37,981 bases of DNA from an uncultured Erysipelotrichaceae bacterium (GTDB lineage Bacteria; Bacillota_I; Bacilli_A; RF39; UBA660), in contig CADBCT010000007.1 in the NCBI GenBank assembly GCA_902793315.1, positions 1-37,981 of the forward strand. The letters are read 5' to 3'. The position numbers were made by a program, and so were the translations under genes. The notes under the pieces were generated by a model that had not been told where the DNA came from, searched no databases, and saw only the letters and a list, made by a program, of their open reading frames with translations. This document shows, in pieces, positions 1 through 7,949 of this stretch (position 1 is the first letter of the stretch; the number at the start of each line of letters is the position of its first letter).

Positions 1-14
1 ATGCTTTAAATTAT

Positions 15-60
15 AAAACCCCAATTCAATATAAAATTGAATCAGGGTTTTAGTGATTCT
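15..60 (+). terminator. Rho-independent terminator of an upstream gene
   Basis: The arms AAAACCC (15-21) and GGGTTTT (45-51) pair, and ATTCAAT (24-30) pairs with ATTGAAT (36-42) inside them. A T-rich run follows around 57-65. It probably ends a gene lying before the window; no coding sequence before it can be assigned. Confidence 0.65.
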
Positions 61-125
61 TTTTATAAAGTGTCTATTTTTAGTTGACTACTTTAAAATA
101 GCTTCTTTTTTATTTAGAAAAAGTA

Positions 126-134
126 TGTTAAAAT
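126..134 (+). promoter_or_regulatory. Extended -10 promoter for the zinc-ribbon membrane protein
   Basis: TGTTAAAAT is an extended -10 box. It lies just upstream of the ribosome binding site GAGGATG (141-147) and the ATG at 153, so the predicted leader is only about a dozen bases. A TTGACT at 84-89 is too far away to be its -35. Confidence 0.5.
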
Positions 135-152
135 AATAATGAGGATGATAAT

Positions 153-1325
153 ATGAATGAAGAAAAGAGTAGGAGAATTCCTTGCCCTAAATGTGGGGAA
201 TTAATGAGTGTTGACGCTAGATGTTGTACACACTGTGGTACTTTAAATCCAGACTTTATTAATAATCAGACTTTATATGATAATGTTCAAAAGTCAATTA
301 AGGATTATAAGGCAGGAAAGACGCCATTATTAAAGGAAAGACAAGGGCAGGCACATGAAGCAAATAATACTGGAAATCGTAATTTTGCTTTTTATGTTAC
401 TTATTTCTTATATTTGTTAATGATTGCTGTTACAGCTTTTGCAGCATTTTCAACAGGTATTAATAGTTTTGATATTTTGATTATTTCATCATATCCTATG
501 ACACTTGTTATGTTATCTATATTATTCTTATATATTTATTCTATTGAGTTAATGTTTATGAAGTGTAATAAACCTTGGTGGGCTGGACTAGTACCTATTT
601 ATAATATAATGGTATTAGGTGATATTGCTTTTCATAATAAATATATTGGATTAATATGTTTTGTTCCAATAATTGGTCAAATCTTCTTATTAGTTATATT
701 ATATAAAATAGGGGAAAAATTTAAATATAATGGAATGTTTACAGCTTTGCTATCAATAATTTTTGTCCCAATAATTGGATTTGCTGATCATTTATATGAA
801 GACAAAGTTTATGTAACTACAGGGGATGATAGATCATTAGAAAAAGACTATCGTAATAAAAAGATATTTTTCTCAACTTTGGTACTTATATTAGTTTGTG
901 GAGTAGCCTTATTCATAATGGGGCATATTGGTCAAGTTAGAAAGACAAACAAGACAATTGGTGGTCTATATTATGCTATGGCTGGTAGGCAAACTATAAG
1001 ACATGTAAAGTCTGCTGTTGAAGCTGGAGATATTATCTGTAAAAGTACTACTTATGATAGTAGTCAAGGTGTGTATTATATTAAGTATAATGATTTAGGT
1101 AATAATGTCTTTTTACCTTTATATATGATGCGTGATTCTATTTCTGCTTATGTAAAGATAGATAATGATAAAGAACCTAGAGAATACTACATTAGTATGA
1201 CTGATGGTAAGTATGGCTTTAGTGAAATTCTAGAAAAAGATGTTTATTCGAGAAATGTTATCGAGTACACTAGTTTAAGAGAAGTACCGACAGTACAAAT
1301 TTGTGAAATTACAACAGACGCTTGA
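153..1325 (+). CDS. Zinc-ribbon multi-pass membrane protein (DUF5684-like)
   Basis: The 390-residue protein begins with a zinc ribbon made of two CxxC knuckles (CPKC near residues 11-14 and CTHC near 26-29). About five hydrophobic segments follow: two around residues 75-130, a cluster with the PWWAGLVPIYN motif around 145-215, and a last one near 240-257. The PWWAGLVPIYN segment matches small integral membrane proteins annotated as DUF5684 or signal-peptidase-I-like. The C-terminal 130 residues are soluble and probably extracellular. Function is unknown. Zinc-ribbon plus membrane architectures are common in this lineage, and a soluble zinc-ribbon protein appears again at 4864. The start follows a GAGG ribosome binding site 9 bases upstream. 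It is a single-gene unit, because a new promoter and T-box begin at its stop codon. Confidence 0.75.
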   Translation: MNEEKSRRIPCPKCGELMSVDARCCTHCGTLNPDFINNQTLYDNVQKSIKDYKAGKTPLLKERQGQAHEANNTGNRNFAFYVTYFLYLLMIAVTAFAAFSTGINSFDILIISSYPMTLVMLSILFLYIYSIELMFMKCNKPWWAGLVPIYNIMVLGDIAFHNKYIGLICFVPIIGQIFLLVILYKIGEKFKYNGMFTALLSIIFVPIIGFADHLYEDKVYVTTGDDRSLEKDYRNKKIFFSTLVLILVCGVALFIMGHIGQVRKTNKTIGGLYYAMAGRQTIRHVKSAVEAGDIICKSTTYDSSQGVYYIKYNDLGNNVFLPLYMMRDSISAYVKIDNDKEPREYYISMTDGKYGFSEILEKDVYSRNVIEYTSLREVPTVQICEITTDA

Positions 1326-1350
1326 AAAGAATAGGATAATATATTATAAT
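1322..1350 (+). promoter_or_regulatory. Sigma-A promoter of the T-box/serS operon
   Basis: A -35 TTGAAA (1322-1327) and a -10 TATAAT (1345-1350) are separated by exactly 17 bases. The -35 overlaps the stop codon of the preceding gene. Transcription should start near 1357, just before the T-box leader. Confidence 0.7.
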
Positions 1351-1356
1351 TATTAA

Positions 1357-1546
1357 AGAAATCAGTGATTAGAACTAATAATAAGATTATTCTAGTAAAG
1401 AGAATTCGTGGTTGGTGGAAACGATATAGAATACTTATTTATCTACTCTATAGAGGATTAATAAATCCCGGTAAATGCCGTTATCTAAATCAAGTTAATT
1501 AAAGGATGGTACCGTGCTATGCACTCCTTGGACCATCTTTTTTTGT
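1357..1546 (+). promoter_or_regulatory. T-box riboswitch (probably tRNA-Ser) controlling serS
   Basis: The leader shows T-box landmarks in order: AGTA and AGAGA elements of stem I (about 1394-1403), the GTGGTTGGTGG distal loop (1408-1418), a small stem III hairpin (GGATTAATAAATCC, 1455-1468), the CCGGTAAATGCCG region, and the T-box core AAGGATGGTACCGTG (1502-1516). The antiterminator ends at CACTCCTT (1522-1529). The alternative terminator pairs GATGGT with ACCATC (1532-1537) before a T run. Uncharged tRNA-Ser would stabilise the antiterminator and switch on the operon. A Ser codon, TCT, occurs twice in the likely specifier zone (1442-1444 and 1447-1449). Which one is the specifier is uncertain, but the downstream serS fits either. 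Confidence 0.9.
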
Positions 1547-1560
1547 TGTTAGGAGGAAAT

Positions 1561-1782
1561 ATGAGAAAGATAAAAATAGGTGCTCAGTACAAGCATTTTA
1601 AAGGTAAAATAGTGAAAGTATTAATGATTGCAAAAGACTCTGAAGACCTAAAAGAAGTAGTTGTTTATAAACATGATAATGATACTTGGGTTAGACCAAA
1701 GGATGAATTTCTCTCGGAAGTCGATCACAATAAATATCCAGAAGTTAAGCAAAAATATCGTTTTGAGGAAGTAAAAGAATGA
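1561..1782 (+). CDS. DUF1653 family small protein
   Basis: The 73-residue soluble protein matches the DUF1653 pattern: an N-terminal YKHFKGK segment, a central EVVVYKHD strand and a WVRPKDEFLSEV segment. These are widespread small bacterial proteins of unknown biochemical role with a compact beta fold. The start chosen is the ATG at 1561, which has a perfect AGGAGG at 1551-1556. An in-frame ATG at 1519 lies inside the T-box terminator and is not a credible start. It is the first gene after the T-box, and its stop overlaps the start of the next gene in ATGA, so it should respond to serine starvation together with serS. Why a DUF1653 protein should be so regulated is not clear. Confidence 0.8.
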   Translation: MRKIKIGAQYKHFKGKIVKVLMIAKDSEDLKEVVVYKHDNDTWVRPKDEFLSEVDHNKYPEVKQKYRFEEVKE

Positions 1783-2198
1783 AAAAAAGCAAATTAATTA
1801 TTTCAATAATAAGTATTTTAGTATTTATGGGAGCTCTTACTTTATTTACATCTTCACCAGAGATTAGTGATAATGATAAAACTAAAGATATTAAGTACAA
1901 AGAAACTGTTTCGTTTGGGGAGATATTCACACTACCAAAGGATAAAACAGTCACAGTAGGTGATGAACTAGAGGTAAAATTATTATCAGTGGGAGATAGT
2001 AGATGTAAAGAAGGTATGCAGTGTATTTGGGAAGGTGAATTAACATATAAGATAGAAATTAGTGATATTGAAAACACTGACTATGTAGAATTAGGTACTG
2101 TTAATAAAAAAGAAGAAACATATAAAGAATATATTATTTCTTTAGATGATTATAATGATAGTACTGAATATGCAAAATTAAAGATTACAAAGAATTAG
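1779..2198 (+). CDS. Secreted or membrane-anchored small beta-domain protein
   Basis: The 139-residue protein starts with a basic-hydrophobic signal or anchor (residues 1-25) without a clear lipobox. A region around residues 48-90 follows, with the pattern VTVGDELEVKLLSVGDSRC...MQCIWEGE. That motif (DSRCxxGxxCxWxGE) recurs in small secreted beta-sandwich proteins of unknown function in many bacteria. Its two cysteines could form a disulphide outside the cell. The ATGA overlap with the DUF1653 gene shows translational coupling, and serS starts 11 bases after its stop, so it is part of the serine T-box operon. Confidence 0.65.
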   Translation: MKKSKLIISIISILVFMGALTLFTSSPEISDNDKTKDIKYKETVSFGEIFTLPKDKTVTVGDELEVKLLSVGDSRCKEGMQCIWEGELTYKIEISDIENTDYVELGTVNKKEETYKEYIISLDDYNDSTEYAKLKITKN

Positions 2199-2209
2199 GA
2201 GGTCTTTTT

Positions 2210-3493
2210 ATGATAGATATTAAATTAATAAGAGAAAATAGTGATTTAGTAAAAGAAAATATTAAGAAGAAATTTCAAGATGAAAAATTACCATTAGTAG
2301 ATGAAGTAAAAGAATTAGATGAAAAAGCTAGAACTTTGCAAACTGAAGGAGATAATTTAAAAGCTGAGAAAAATAAGCTTAGTAAATCTATTGGATTACT
2401 TATGAGAGATGGTAAGAAAGAAGAAGCAGAGAATGTTAAAAAGCAAATTGCTGAAATGGACACTAGAATTAAAGAAATAGATGAAGAATTACCTGAAATT
2501 CAAAAATCTGTTAGAGAAAAGATGTTGGTTATTCCTCAAATAATGGATCCATCAGTACCAATAGGTAAGGATGATAGTGAGAATGTTGAAGTAGAGAAAT
2601 TTGGAGATCCTATAGTACCTAGTTATGAAATTCCTTATCATGCTGATATTATACTAAGTGTTAAGGGAATGGATAAAGAAGCTGCTGGTAGAACTAGTGG
2701 AGAAGGATTCTATTATTTGTTAGGTGATATTGCTAGGCTTCATGAAGCAATGATTGCCTATGCCAGAGATTTTATGATTGATCATGGTTTTACTTATGCA
2801 ATTCCACCATTTATGATTCATGCTGATGTAGTTACAGGAGTTATGTCTTTTCCTGAAATGGAAGCAATGATGTATAAAATTGAAGGTGAAGATCTATTCT
2901 TAATAGGTACTTCTGAACATAGTATGATTGGTAAGTTTAAAGATCAAATTTTAAAAAAGGAAGAATTACCAATTAATATGACTAGTTATTCTCCTTGTTT
3001 TAGAAAAGAGGGAGGAAGTCATGGCTTAGAAGAAAGAGGACTATATCGTGTTCATCAATTTGAAAAGCAAGAAATGATTGTTATTTGTGAACCAGAAGAA
3101 TCAATGAATTGGTATGAGAAAATGTGGAAACTTACAGTTGAAATATTCCGTAATTGGGATATTCCAGTAAGACAATTAGAATGTTGTAGTGGTGATTTGG
3201 CTGACTTAAAAGTTAAATCATGTGATATAGAAGCTTGGAGTCCAAGACAACAAAAATACTTTGAAGTAGCTAGTTGCTCTAACTTGGGAGATGCACAGGC
3301 TAGAAGATTAGGTATTAGAACTAAAGGAGATAAAGGAACATATTATCTTCATACATTGAATAATACTGTAGTAGCTACTCCAAGAGGATTAATTGCTTTA
3401 ATAGAAAATAATTACGAGGAAGATGGAAGTATTAAGATTCCAAAAGTATTACAACCATACATGGGTGGAAAAGAAAAAATAGAAGTTAAATAA
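2210..3493 (+). CDS. serS: Serine--tRNA ligase (archaeal/alternative-type SerRS)
   Basis: The 427-residue enzyme charges tRNA-Ser with serine. An N-terminal coiled-coil tRNA-binding arm covers about residues 1-100. The class II core has motif 2 at FRKEGGSHGLEERG (264-277) and motif 3 with TPRGLIALIENN (390-401). Two segments depart from the usual bacterial form: GTSEH (233-237) stands where most bacterial enzymes have a TAEVPLT segment, and SCDIEAWSPRQQKYFEV followed by HTLNNTVVATPR resembles, from memory, the form seen in haloarchaea and some other lineages. The active-site residues look intact, so it should be functional. The start has AGGAGG at 2197-2202. Expression is set by the T-box at 1357-1546, and the gene ends in a terminator shared with a convergent gene. 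Confidence 0.95.
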   Translation: MIDIKLIRENSDLVKENIKKKFQDEKLPLVDEVKELDEKARTLQTEGDNLKAEKNKLSKSIGLLMRDGKKEEAENVKKQIAEMDTRIKEIDEELPEIQKSVREKMLVIPQIMDPSVPIGKDDSENVEVEKFGDPIVPSYEIPYHADIILSVKGMDKEAAGRTSGEGFYYLLGDIARLHEAMIAYARDFMIDHGFTYAIPPFMIHADVVTGVMSFPEMEAMMYKIEGEDLFLIGTSEHSMIGKFKDQILKKEELPINMTSYSPCFRKEGGSHGLEERGLYRVHQFEKQEMIVICEPEESMNWYEKMWKLTVEIFRNWDIPVRQLECCSGDLADLKVKSCDIEAWSPRQQKYFEVASCSNLGDAQARRLGIRTKGDKGTYYLHTLNNTVVATPRGLIALIENNYEEDGSIKIPKVLQPYMGGKEKIEVK

Positions 3494-3504
3494 CTTCTAT
3501 TTTT
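3475..3504. terminator. Bidirectional terminator between serS and the convergent minus-strand gene
   Basis: The arms AAAATAGAAGTT (3476-3487) and AACTTCTATTTT (3492-3503) pair perfectly around a 4-base loop, with A and T tracts on either side. It overlaps the last codons of serS and the last codons of the minus-strand gene, so it can serve both. Confidence 0.8.
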
Positions 3505-4606
3505 GTATGCTGTCTAAACTTATACCATTTTCTAATAAATAGTCTCCTAATGTTATTTGTCTATCTATAAGATTTTTCCAAATAACAAATTTAATGCAAG
3601 GACTTGGAAAAAGTCTTCTTAAGTCCTTAGGAGTTTTTTTTGATAGGAGGTAGCTCTTCAATGTATTAAAGGCTTCTTCATAACTATTTTTGCTGTCGAA
3701 TAATTCTTTAAGTATTTGGTTCATATCTTCAGGATAGCCAGCAAAGTCTTTATATATTTGAAGATATTCATCATATGAGCATTCTTCTTTATTCTTTAAT
3801 AAAAGCAAGGTTATCTGTTGAATATCAGCATAACTACACTTAAATCTCTTTCTAATAGTTTCTATGTCATTATCATCATTAAAATCGATGAATTCTTTAT
3901 TATATTCTCCTTGTATATAATTGTAAAAATCACCACAATTGACCTGTTCTAAATTGTTTTTACGATTGGTAATATAATGAGCAATTAACATAGATAATAT
4001 ATAATTATATGAAGCACAACCATCGGATACAACAGCAACTCTATCATGATGTAAAGCAAACGGGTTAGCTTCAATTAATCCTTCTTGAATATAACTATTA
4101 TTTTCAATAAAACTAAAGACTTTTTCAGCTTCTTTAGGATCAACAACTCTTATTACAAAGTCATCAAATCTAATTGTACTTGCAATCTTTGATTCATGAG
4201 ATATTTTTTCATCAATTAAAAATTGTAGTATTTGCTTTGCTCCTTCTTCAATATGTTCAGCATCTAAAGGAACATATATCTTGATTTCTGTAAGTAATTC
4301 CCCCATTTCAATATTAGCTGAAGTAAAATGGCAAAAATTTTTCTCTGACTGAATATGTACAGATTTGTTATTTATAAAAAGACTTTCTAAATTTTCAAAA
4401 ATACTTTTACCTTCTTCTTTTGAAGTTCCTTTTTCTCTTAAATTAAAACCTTTATCTTTTGATTTAATCCCTAAACTACGTAGTGCTCTGTAAATACCAG
4501 AAATACCATTATCACTAAGAAAATCATAGTCTGGATTTTGTTCAGCTATAGCTTTTAAAAGTTTTAGAAAACTATCAACTTTTTCTTTTTTAACCATGGT
4601 TTTCAC
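3497..4606 (-). CDS. Uncharacterised protein with a weak HopA1-like pattern
   Basis: A 369-residue soluble protein without signal or membrane segment. The middle (about residues 105-215) alternates strands and helices: TEIKIYVPLD, then a helix ending in ISHESKIA, then TIRFDDFVIRVVDP, and finally NPFALHHDRVAVVSDG. This order of a strand, a long helix, a lysine, an RxD strand and a PF...SDG turn resembles the HopA1 domain of type III effectors and of class V lanthipeptide lyases. I base that only on the pattern, so it is a hint. The C-terminal 130 residues are helical. The first possible start is GTG at 4606; an ATG at 4597 is equally possible, and neither has a strong ribosome binding site. 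It overlaps the end of the 54-codon gene upstream, which suggests translational coupling. Confidence 0.6.
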   Translation of the reverse strand: MKTMVKKEKVDSFLKLLKAIAEQNPDYDFLSDNGISGIYRALRSLGIKSKDKGFNLREKGTSKEEGKSIFENLESLFINNKSVHIQSEKNFCHFTSANIEMGELLTEIKIYVPLDAEHIEEGAKQILQFLIDEKISHESKIASTIRFDDFVIRVVDPKEAEKVFSFIENNSYIQEGLIEANPFALHHDRVAVVSDGCASYNYILSMLIAHYITNRKNNLEQVNCGDFYNYIQGEYNKEFIDFNDDNDIETIRKRFKCSYADIQQITLLLLKNKEECSYDEYLQIYKDFAGYPEDMNQILKELFDSKNSYEEAFNTLKSYLLSKKTPKDLRRLFPSPCIKFVIWKNLIDRQITLGDYLLENGISLDSIQK

Positions 4607-4754
4607 CGCTTTCTGGCTTTAATAATTCTTCATTTGCCATCAATGTTAATTCATCAAGTCTTATATCAATAGGAGTACTAATATCAAATTCTATTTCTTC
4701 AGGTATATAAGTATCATCAAATTCTATCTCTTGATTATCAATTATTACTTTCAT
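4590..4754 (-). CDS. 54-residue acidic peptide upstream of the HopA1-like gene
   Basis: This small gene starts at ATG 4754 behind a very good GGAGGG ribosome binding site (about 4760-4765) and a consensus promoter. The product is strongly acidic (many D and E, few K), begins MKVIIDNQEIEFDD, and ends LLKPESGENHG. It has no Cys and few Ser/Thr. It overlaps the next gene by 17 bases in another frame. It could be a partner or antitoxin-like regulator of the downstream protein, or a leader-like peptide. I do not recognise a family. The strong translation signals, and the absence of any other start for this transcript, are the main evidence that it is real. Confidence 0.6.
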   Translation of the reverse strand: MKVIIDNQEIEFDDTYIPEEIEFDISTPIDIRLDELTLMANEELLKPESGENHG

Positions 4755-4771
4755 AATATCCCTCCAACTAT

Positions 4772-4800
4772 ATTATAAAGTATAATTTAGCTTATGTAAA
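4772..4800 (-). promoter_or_regulatory. Consensus promoter for the minus-strand pair
   Basis: Read on the minus strand, a -35 TTTACA (4800-4795) and a -10 TATAAT (4777-4772) are 17 bases apart. The ribosome binding site of the 54-residue gene lies just downstream. It is divergent from the promoter at 4832. Confidence 0.75.
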
Positions 4801-4831
4801 AATAAGTCTTTAAAAAAATAAATAAGTATTA

Positions 4832-4837
4832 TATAAT
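4832..4837 (+). promoter_or_regulatory. -10 box for the SPFH gene
   Basis: TATAAT lies 27 bases before the ATG at 4864, and AGGAGAG (4852-4858) is the ribosome binding site. I see no convincing -35. Confidence 0.5.
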
Positions 4838-4863
4838 AATGTATAGATAGAAGGAGAGATTAT

Positions 4864-5985
4864 ATGGGTTTAATTAAAGCTGCTGTACAGGCAACAGCAA
4901 GTACACTACATGATCAATGGAAAGATTATATTCGTTGTGAAGATTTAGGAAATGATATTTTGATGAGGAGAGTATCTACACCTAATGGTATTATTTCAAA
5001 GAATAGTGCTATTCAGGTAGCTCCTGGACAAATCGCAGTAGTTTTCCAAAATGGTAAAATTTTAGATGCAACTGCTGAAGAAGGTATCTTTACATTTGAT
5101 GAATCTGCATCACCATCTTTCTTTGCAGGAGATTTTGGAGATGTATTTAAAGAAATGTGGACTCGTTTTACTTATAATGGAGGAGTTGCAAAGGAACAAG
5201 CTGTGTTCTATATTAATGCCAAAGAAATTATTGATAATAAATTTGGAACACCTGCACCAGTTCCATTTCAAGATTGGTCACATCCAATTCCAAATCAAAT
5301 GACTAAAGAAATGACACCTTTAAGAGTACAAGTTAAATGTTTTGGTAAGTATACTTTTAAGATTAGTGATCCAGCTACTTTTATGAGTAAAATTGCTGGT
5401 ACTGCTGAAGAGTATAGAAAAGATGAAATATTAGAACAAATGAGAAGTGAAGTAATTGGGGCATTCCAAAATGTACTTAATGAATTAGGTACTGCTGCTC
5501 ATAAAACTCCAGTACTTGAATTACCAAGTGCTACTGATGAAATTAAGACTGCAATGGATGCAAAAGTATTTGATCAGCCAATTAGAGATCGTGGAATTAG
5601 CTTAATTGGATTTGTAATTGAAAGTGTTACTCTTGATGATGAATCTAATAAGAAAATTGATCAATACGAACTTTCTTCAAATGCTTACATGCAACAAGGA
5701 AAGCTTGTTGGAAGCTTTGGAGATGCTGTTGTTGATGCAGCAAACAATGAAAATGGAGCTATGAATGGTATGATGGGTGTCGGTATGGTCGGCATGGCTA
5801 GCGGAGGCATGATGCAAGGTGCTGTAGCTGGGGCGTTCAATGGACAAGGTACTGATGTTGATCAAATGAAAGGTGGAGCTGGAGAAGCTCAACCAGCTGC
5901 AGGAGGAGCATTCTGTCCTAAGTGTGGAGCTGCTGTTGGAGCAGATGATGAATTCTGTAGTAAATGTGGAAACAAATTAAAATAA
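4864..5985 (+). CDS. SPFH domain / YdjI-like protein with C-terminal zinc ribbon
   Basis: A 373-residue cytoplasmic protein of the virion-core-protein-like (YdjI) family. An SPFH (stomatin/prohibitin-like) domain spans about residues 35-285 and carries the family segments IQVAPGQIAVVFQNGK and TPLRVQVKCFGKYTFKI. A Gly/Met-rich low-complexity linker (about 295-345) follows, and a C-terminal zinc ribbon has two CxxCG knuckles (about 352-370). In Bacillus the related YdjI is recruited to membranes with phage-shock-like proteins; here that role is inferred only from the family. It is a single-gene unit with its own -10 box and a terminator at its stop codon. A zinc-ribbon membrane protein occurs nearby at 153. 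Confidence 0.85.
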   Translation: MGLIKAAVQATASTLHDQWKDYIRCEDLGNDILMRRVSTPNGIISKNSAIQVAPGQIAVVFQNGKILDATAEEGIFTFDESASPSFFAGDFGDVFKEMWTRFTYNGGVAKEQAVFYINAKEIIDNKFGTPAPVPFQDWSHPIPNQMTKEMTPLRVQVKCFGKYTFKISDPATFMSKIAGTAEEYRKDEILEQMRSEVIGAFQNVLNELGTAAHKTPVLELPSATDEIKTAMDAKVFDQPIRDRGISLIGFVIESVTLDDESNKKIDQYELSSNAYMQQGKLVGSFGDAVVDAANNENGAMNGMMGVGMVGMASGGMMQGAVAGAFNGQGTDVDQMKGGAGEAQPAAGGAFCPKCGAAVGADDEFCSKCGNKLK

Positions 5986-6011
5986 AGAGCCTTAAAGCTC
6001 TTTATTTTTTT
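5984..6011 (+). terminator. Terminator after the SPFH gene
   Basis: AAAGAGC (5984-5990) pairs with GCTCTTT (5997-6003) around CTTAAA, followed by a T-rich tail. The stem begins inside the stop codon. Confidence 0.8.
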
Positions 6012-6021
6012 TCTTCCAATA

Positions 6022-6030
6022 TGCTATAAT
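6022..6030 (+). promoter_or_regulatory. Extended -10 promoter of the phosphoglycerol transferase pair
   Basis: TGCTATAAT is a perfect extended -10. AAGGAGGG (6035-6042) follows only 5 bases later and the ATG is at 6048, so the leader is very short. Confidence 0.65.
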
Positions 6031-6047
6031 AAACAAGGAGGGATATA

Positions 6048-6353
6048 ATGAAAAGTATTATTTTTTTATTACCAGCGTTTATATCTATTAATTATGGAAA
6101 AGAAAAAAAGAGTATAAATGAAATGCTTATTGAATACGGAGTTTATTGCTGTGCTATTAATTTGTTGATGTTACTTATGTTGATAATGATAGGACGCGCA
6201 AAAGAGTCATTAAGTGATTCTGGCTCTATAAAATTCTGCTTTTTATATCTTGCAAGTAGTATGATTATTGCATATTGCTTGCCTAGAATATTTAATTACT
6301 GCAAAAATAATTTTGATTTTAAAGTGAAAAGAGTTAAAAATGAAAAAATGTAG
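6048..6353 (+). CDS. Small two-helix membrane protein
   Basis: A 101-residue protein with hydrophobic segments near residues 32-50 and 66-82, and a basic C-terminus (KVKRVKNEK). The first 15 residues are also hydrophobic and could act as a signal. It overlaps the start of the phosphoglycerol transferase gene by 14 bases, so the two are probably translated together and act at the same membrane. No family is recognised; an accessory role for the next protein is an inference from position only. Confidence 0.65.
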   Translation: MKSIIFLLPAFISINYGKEKKSINEMLIEYGVYCCAINLLMLLMLIMIGRAKESLSDSGSIKFCFLYLASSMIIAYCLPRIFNYCKNNFDFKVKRVKNEKM

Positions 6354-7845
6354 ATATATACTGTTATATATTTATGTATTTTTAATATCATTATCTGTAT
6401 CATCAACTAATTGGGCTATTAATAAATTTGCATTTTTAAGCTTTGATGAAGCAATGTTTCAATTGACTTCTCCTATAAAAAGTGCTGAAAAATCTATCCT
6501 AACTAGTTTTGTTGCAGATAGTCTTTTTATTGCAGTAATGTGTTCATTAATATTTTTTGGCTTATTAGTTTTAATATTAAACTATTTAGATTGTAAGCAG
6601 ATAAATTTAGAAATTAAATTATGGAAAAAAAAGATATTGTTTGGAATAAAGTCTAGTATTTTGAAATTATTGCTGAAATTGACTGTTATTATTTGTACAA
6701 TATATATTATCTATAGTTGCCTTAATCGAATAGGATTTATTAATTATCTATATAATCAAATCCATGAATCTTTATTTATTGAAGAGCATTATGTTAATCC
6801 AAATGATATTAAATTAACTTTTCCAAGCAAAAAAAGGAATTTAATATATATTTATGTTGAATCACTTGAAAGTACTTATTTTTCAAAAGATTTAGGTGGA
6901 GAAACAGATTATAATTTATTACAACCAATAACTGAATTAACTGCTAAGAACATTAGTTTTTCTGATACAAATAAATTTGGTGGAGCAATGTCAATTCCAG
7001 GAACTACTTGGACTACAGGAGCCATGGTTGCTCAAACTTCAGGATTACCACTTATGGTTAGTGGAGAGTTTGCTACTGAGAATAGACTTTCTTCAATGTT
7101 GTCAGGAGCTACCACTTTAGGTGATATTCTTGAAGCGAATGGTTATAACCAGATGTATATGATTGGTTCAGATAAAAGCTTTGGAAATCGTGATATTTAT
7201 TTCAAAGAACATGGTAATTATAAAATATATGATTATAATGTTGCCAAAAAGAAAAATAAAATAAGCGACGATTATTATGTTTGGTGGGGTTATGAAGATT
7301 CTAAACTGTTTGAATACGCTAAAGAAGAAATAACTAATTTAGCTAAGAAAGACAAACCATTTAATTTTACAATGTTGACTACAGATACGCATTTTACAGA
7401 TGGTTACTTAGAAAATACTTGTGTTCAGAGATTTGGAATTCAGTATTATGATGTTATATATTGTAGTGCTGGTCAAATACAGAAGTTTGCTAATTGGATT
7501 TCAAAACAGTCATTCTACAAAGATACTACAGTGATTATAGTTGGTGATCATATTAGTATGCAGTCTGGTATTTATCCTGAAGATGCTGATAGACGTGTAT
7601 ATAATTTGTTTATTAATTCAGCTGTTACAGAAGGAAGGTTTGCTAATAGAAAATTTAGTACTATGGATTTATTTCCAACTACACTAGCTAGTATGGGTGT
7701 TGAAATAGAAGGAGATAGATTAGGACTTGGAACTAACTTGTTTAGTGATAAAGACACTTTAGTAGAAGAGTATGGTTATGATTATTTTGCAAATGAAATG
7801 AGTAGATATAGTAAGTTTTATATGAAAGAGTTTTTAAATAAATAG
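6340..7845 (+). CDS. OpgB/LtaS-type phosphoglycerol transferase (sulfatase fold)
   Basis: A 501-residue membrane protein. Hydrophobic segments near residues 5-22, 58-81 and 107-127 anchor an extracellular alkaline-phosphatase-superfamily domain. The metal-binding Glu is in YVESLE (around 174). The nucleophile region GTTWTTGAMVAQTSGLPL (221-238) matches phosphoglycerol transferase I (OpgB/MdoB) more closely than lipoteichoic acid synthase. TTDTHFTDG and IIVGDHISM supply the later metal ligands. It probably moves phosphoglycerol from phosphatidylglycerol to a glycolipid or wall polymer outside the cell. It has three anchor segments, against five in a typical LtaS. A perfect palindromic terminator follows. 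Confidence 0.85.
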   Translation: MKKCRYILLYIYVFLISLSVSSTNWAINKFAFLSFDEAMFQLTSPIKSAEKSILTSFVADSLFIAVMCSLIFFGLLVLILNYLDCKQINLEIKLWKKKILFGIKSSILKLLLKLTVIICTIYIIYSCLNRIGFINYLYNQIHESLFIEEHYVNPNDIKLTFPSKKRNLIYIYVESLESTYFSKDLGGETDYNLLQPITELTAKNISFSDTNKFGGAMSIPGTTWTTGAMVAQTSGLPLMVSGEFATENRLSSMLSGATTLGDILEANGYNQMYMIGSDKSFGNRDIYFKEHGNYKIYDYNVAKKKNKISDDYYVWWGYEDSKLFEYAKEEITNLAKKDKPFNFTMLTTDTHFTDGYLENTCVQRFGIQYYDVIYCSAGQIQKFANWISKQSFYKDTTVIIVGDHISMQSGIYPEDADRRVYNLFINSAVTEGRFANRKFSTMDLFPTTLASMGVEIEGDRLGLGTNLFSDKDTLVEEYGYDYFANEMSRYSKFYMKEFLNK

Positions 7846-7907
7846 TGCATAAAAAAAACTTATAAGTATAAGAAAATCATTGGAATAATTAGAAGTATAA
7901 AAAAAAT

Positions 7908-7949
7908 AAATAGTAAAAATTATTAATAATTTTTACTATTTTTCTTTTT
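7908..7949. terminator. Strong palindromic terminator
   Basis: Bases 7908-7941 form a perfect 34-base palindrome built on AATAGTAAAAATTA and its complement, followed by TTCTTTTTG. The rest of the 7846-8016 intergenic stretch shows only AT-rich sequence without a gene. Confidence 0.75.

Noticed and set aside
84..99. TTGACT with TAAAATA as promoter of the first gene
   Set aside because: The spacing between these boxes is only a few bases; the extended -10 at 126-134 is better placed.
1519..1560. ATG at 1519 as start of the DUF1653 gene
   Set aside because: It is inside the T-box antiterminator/terminator, whereas AGGAGG at 1551 serves the ATG at 1561.
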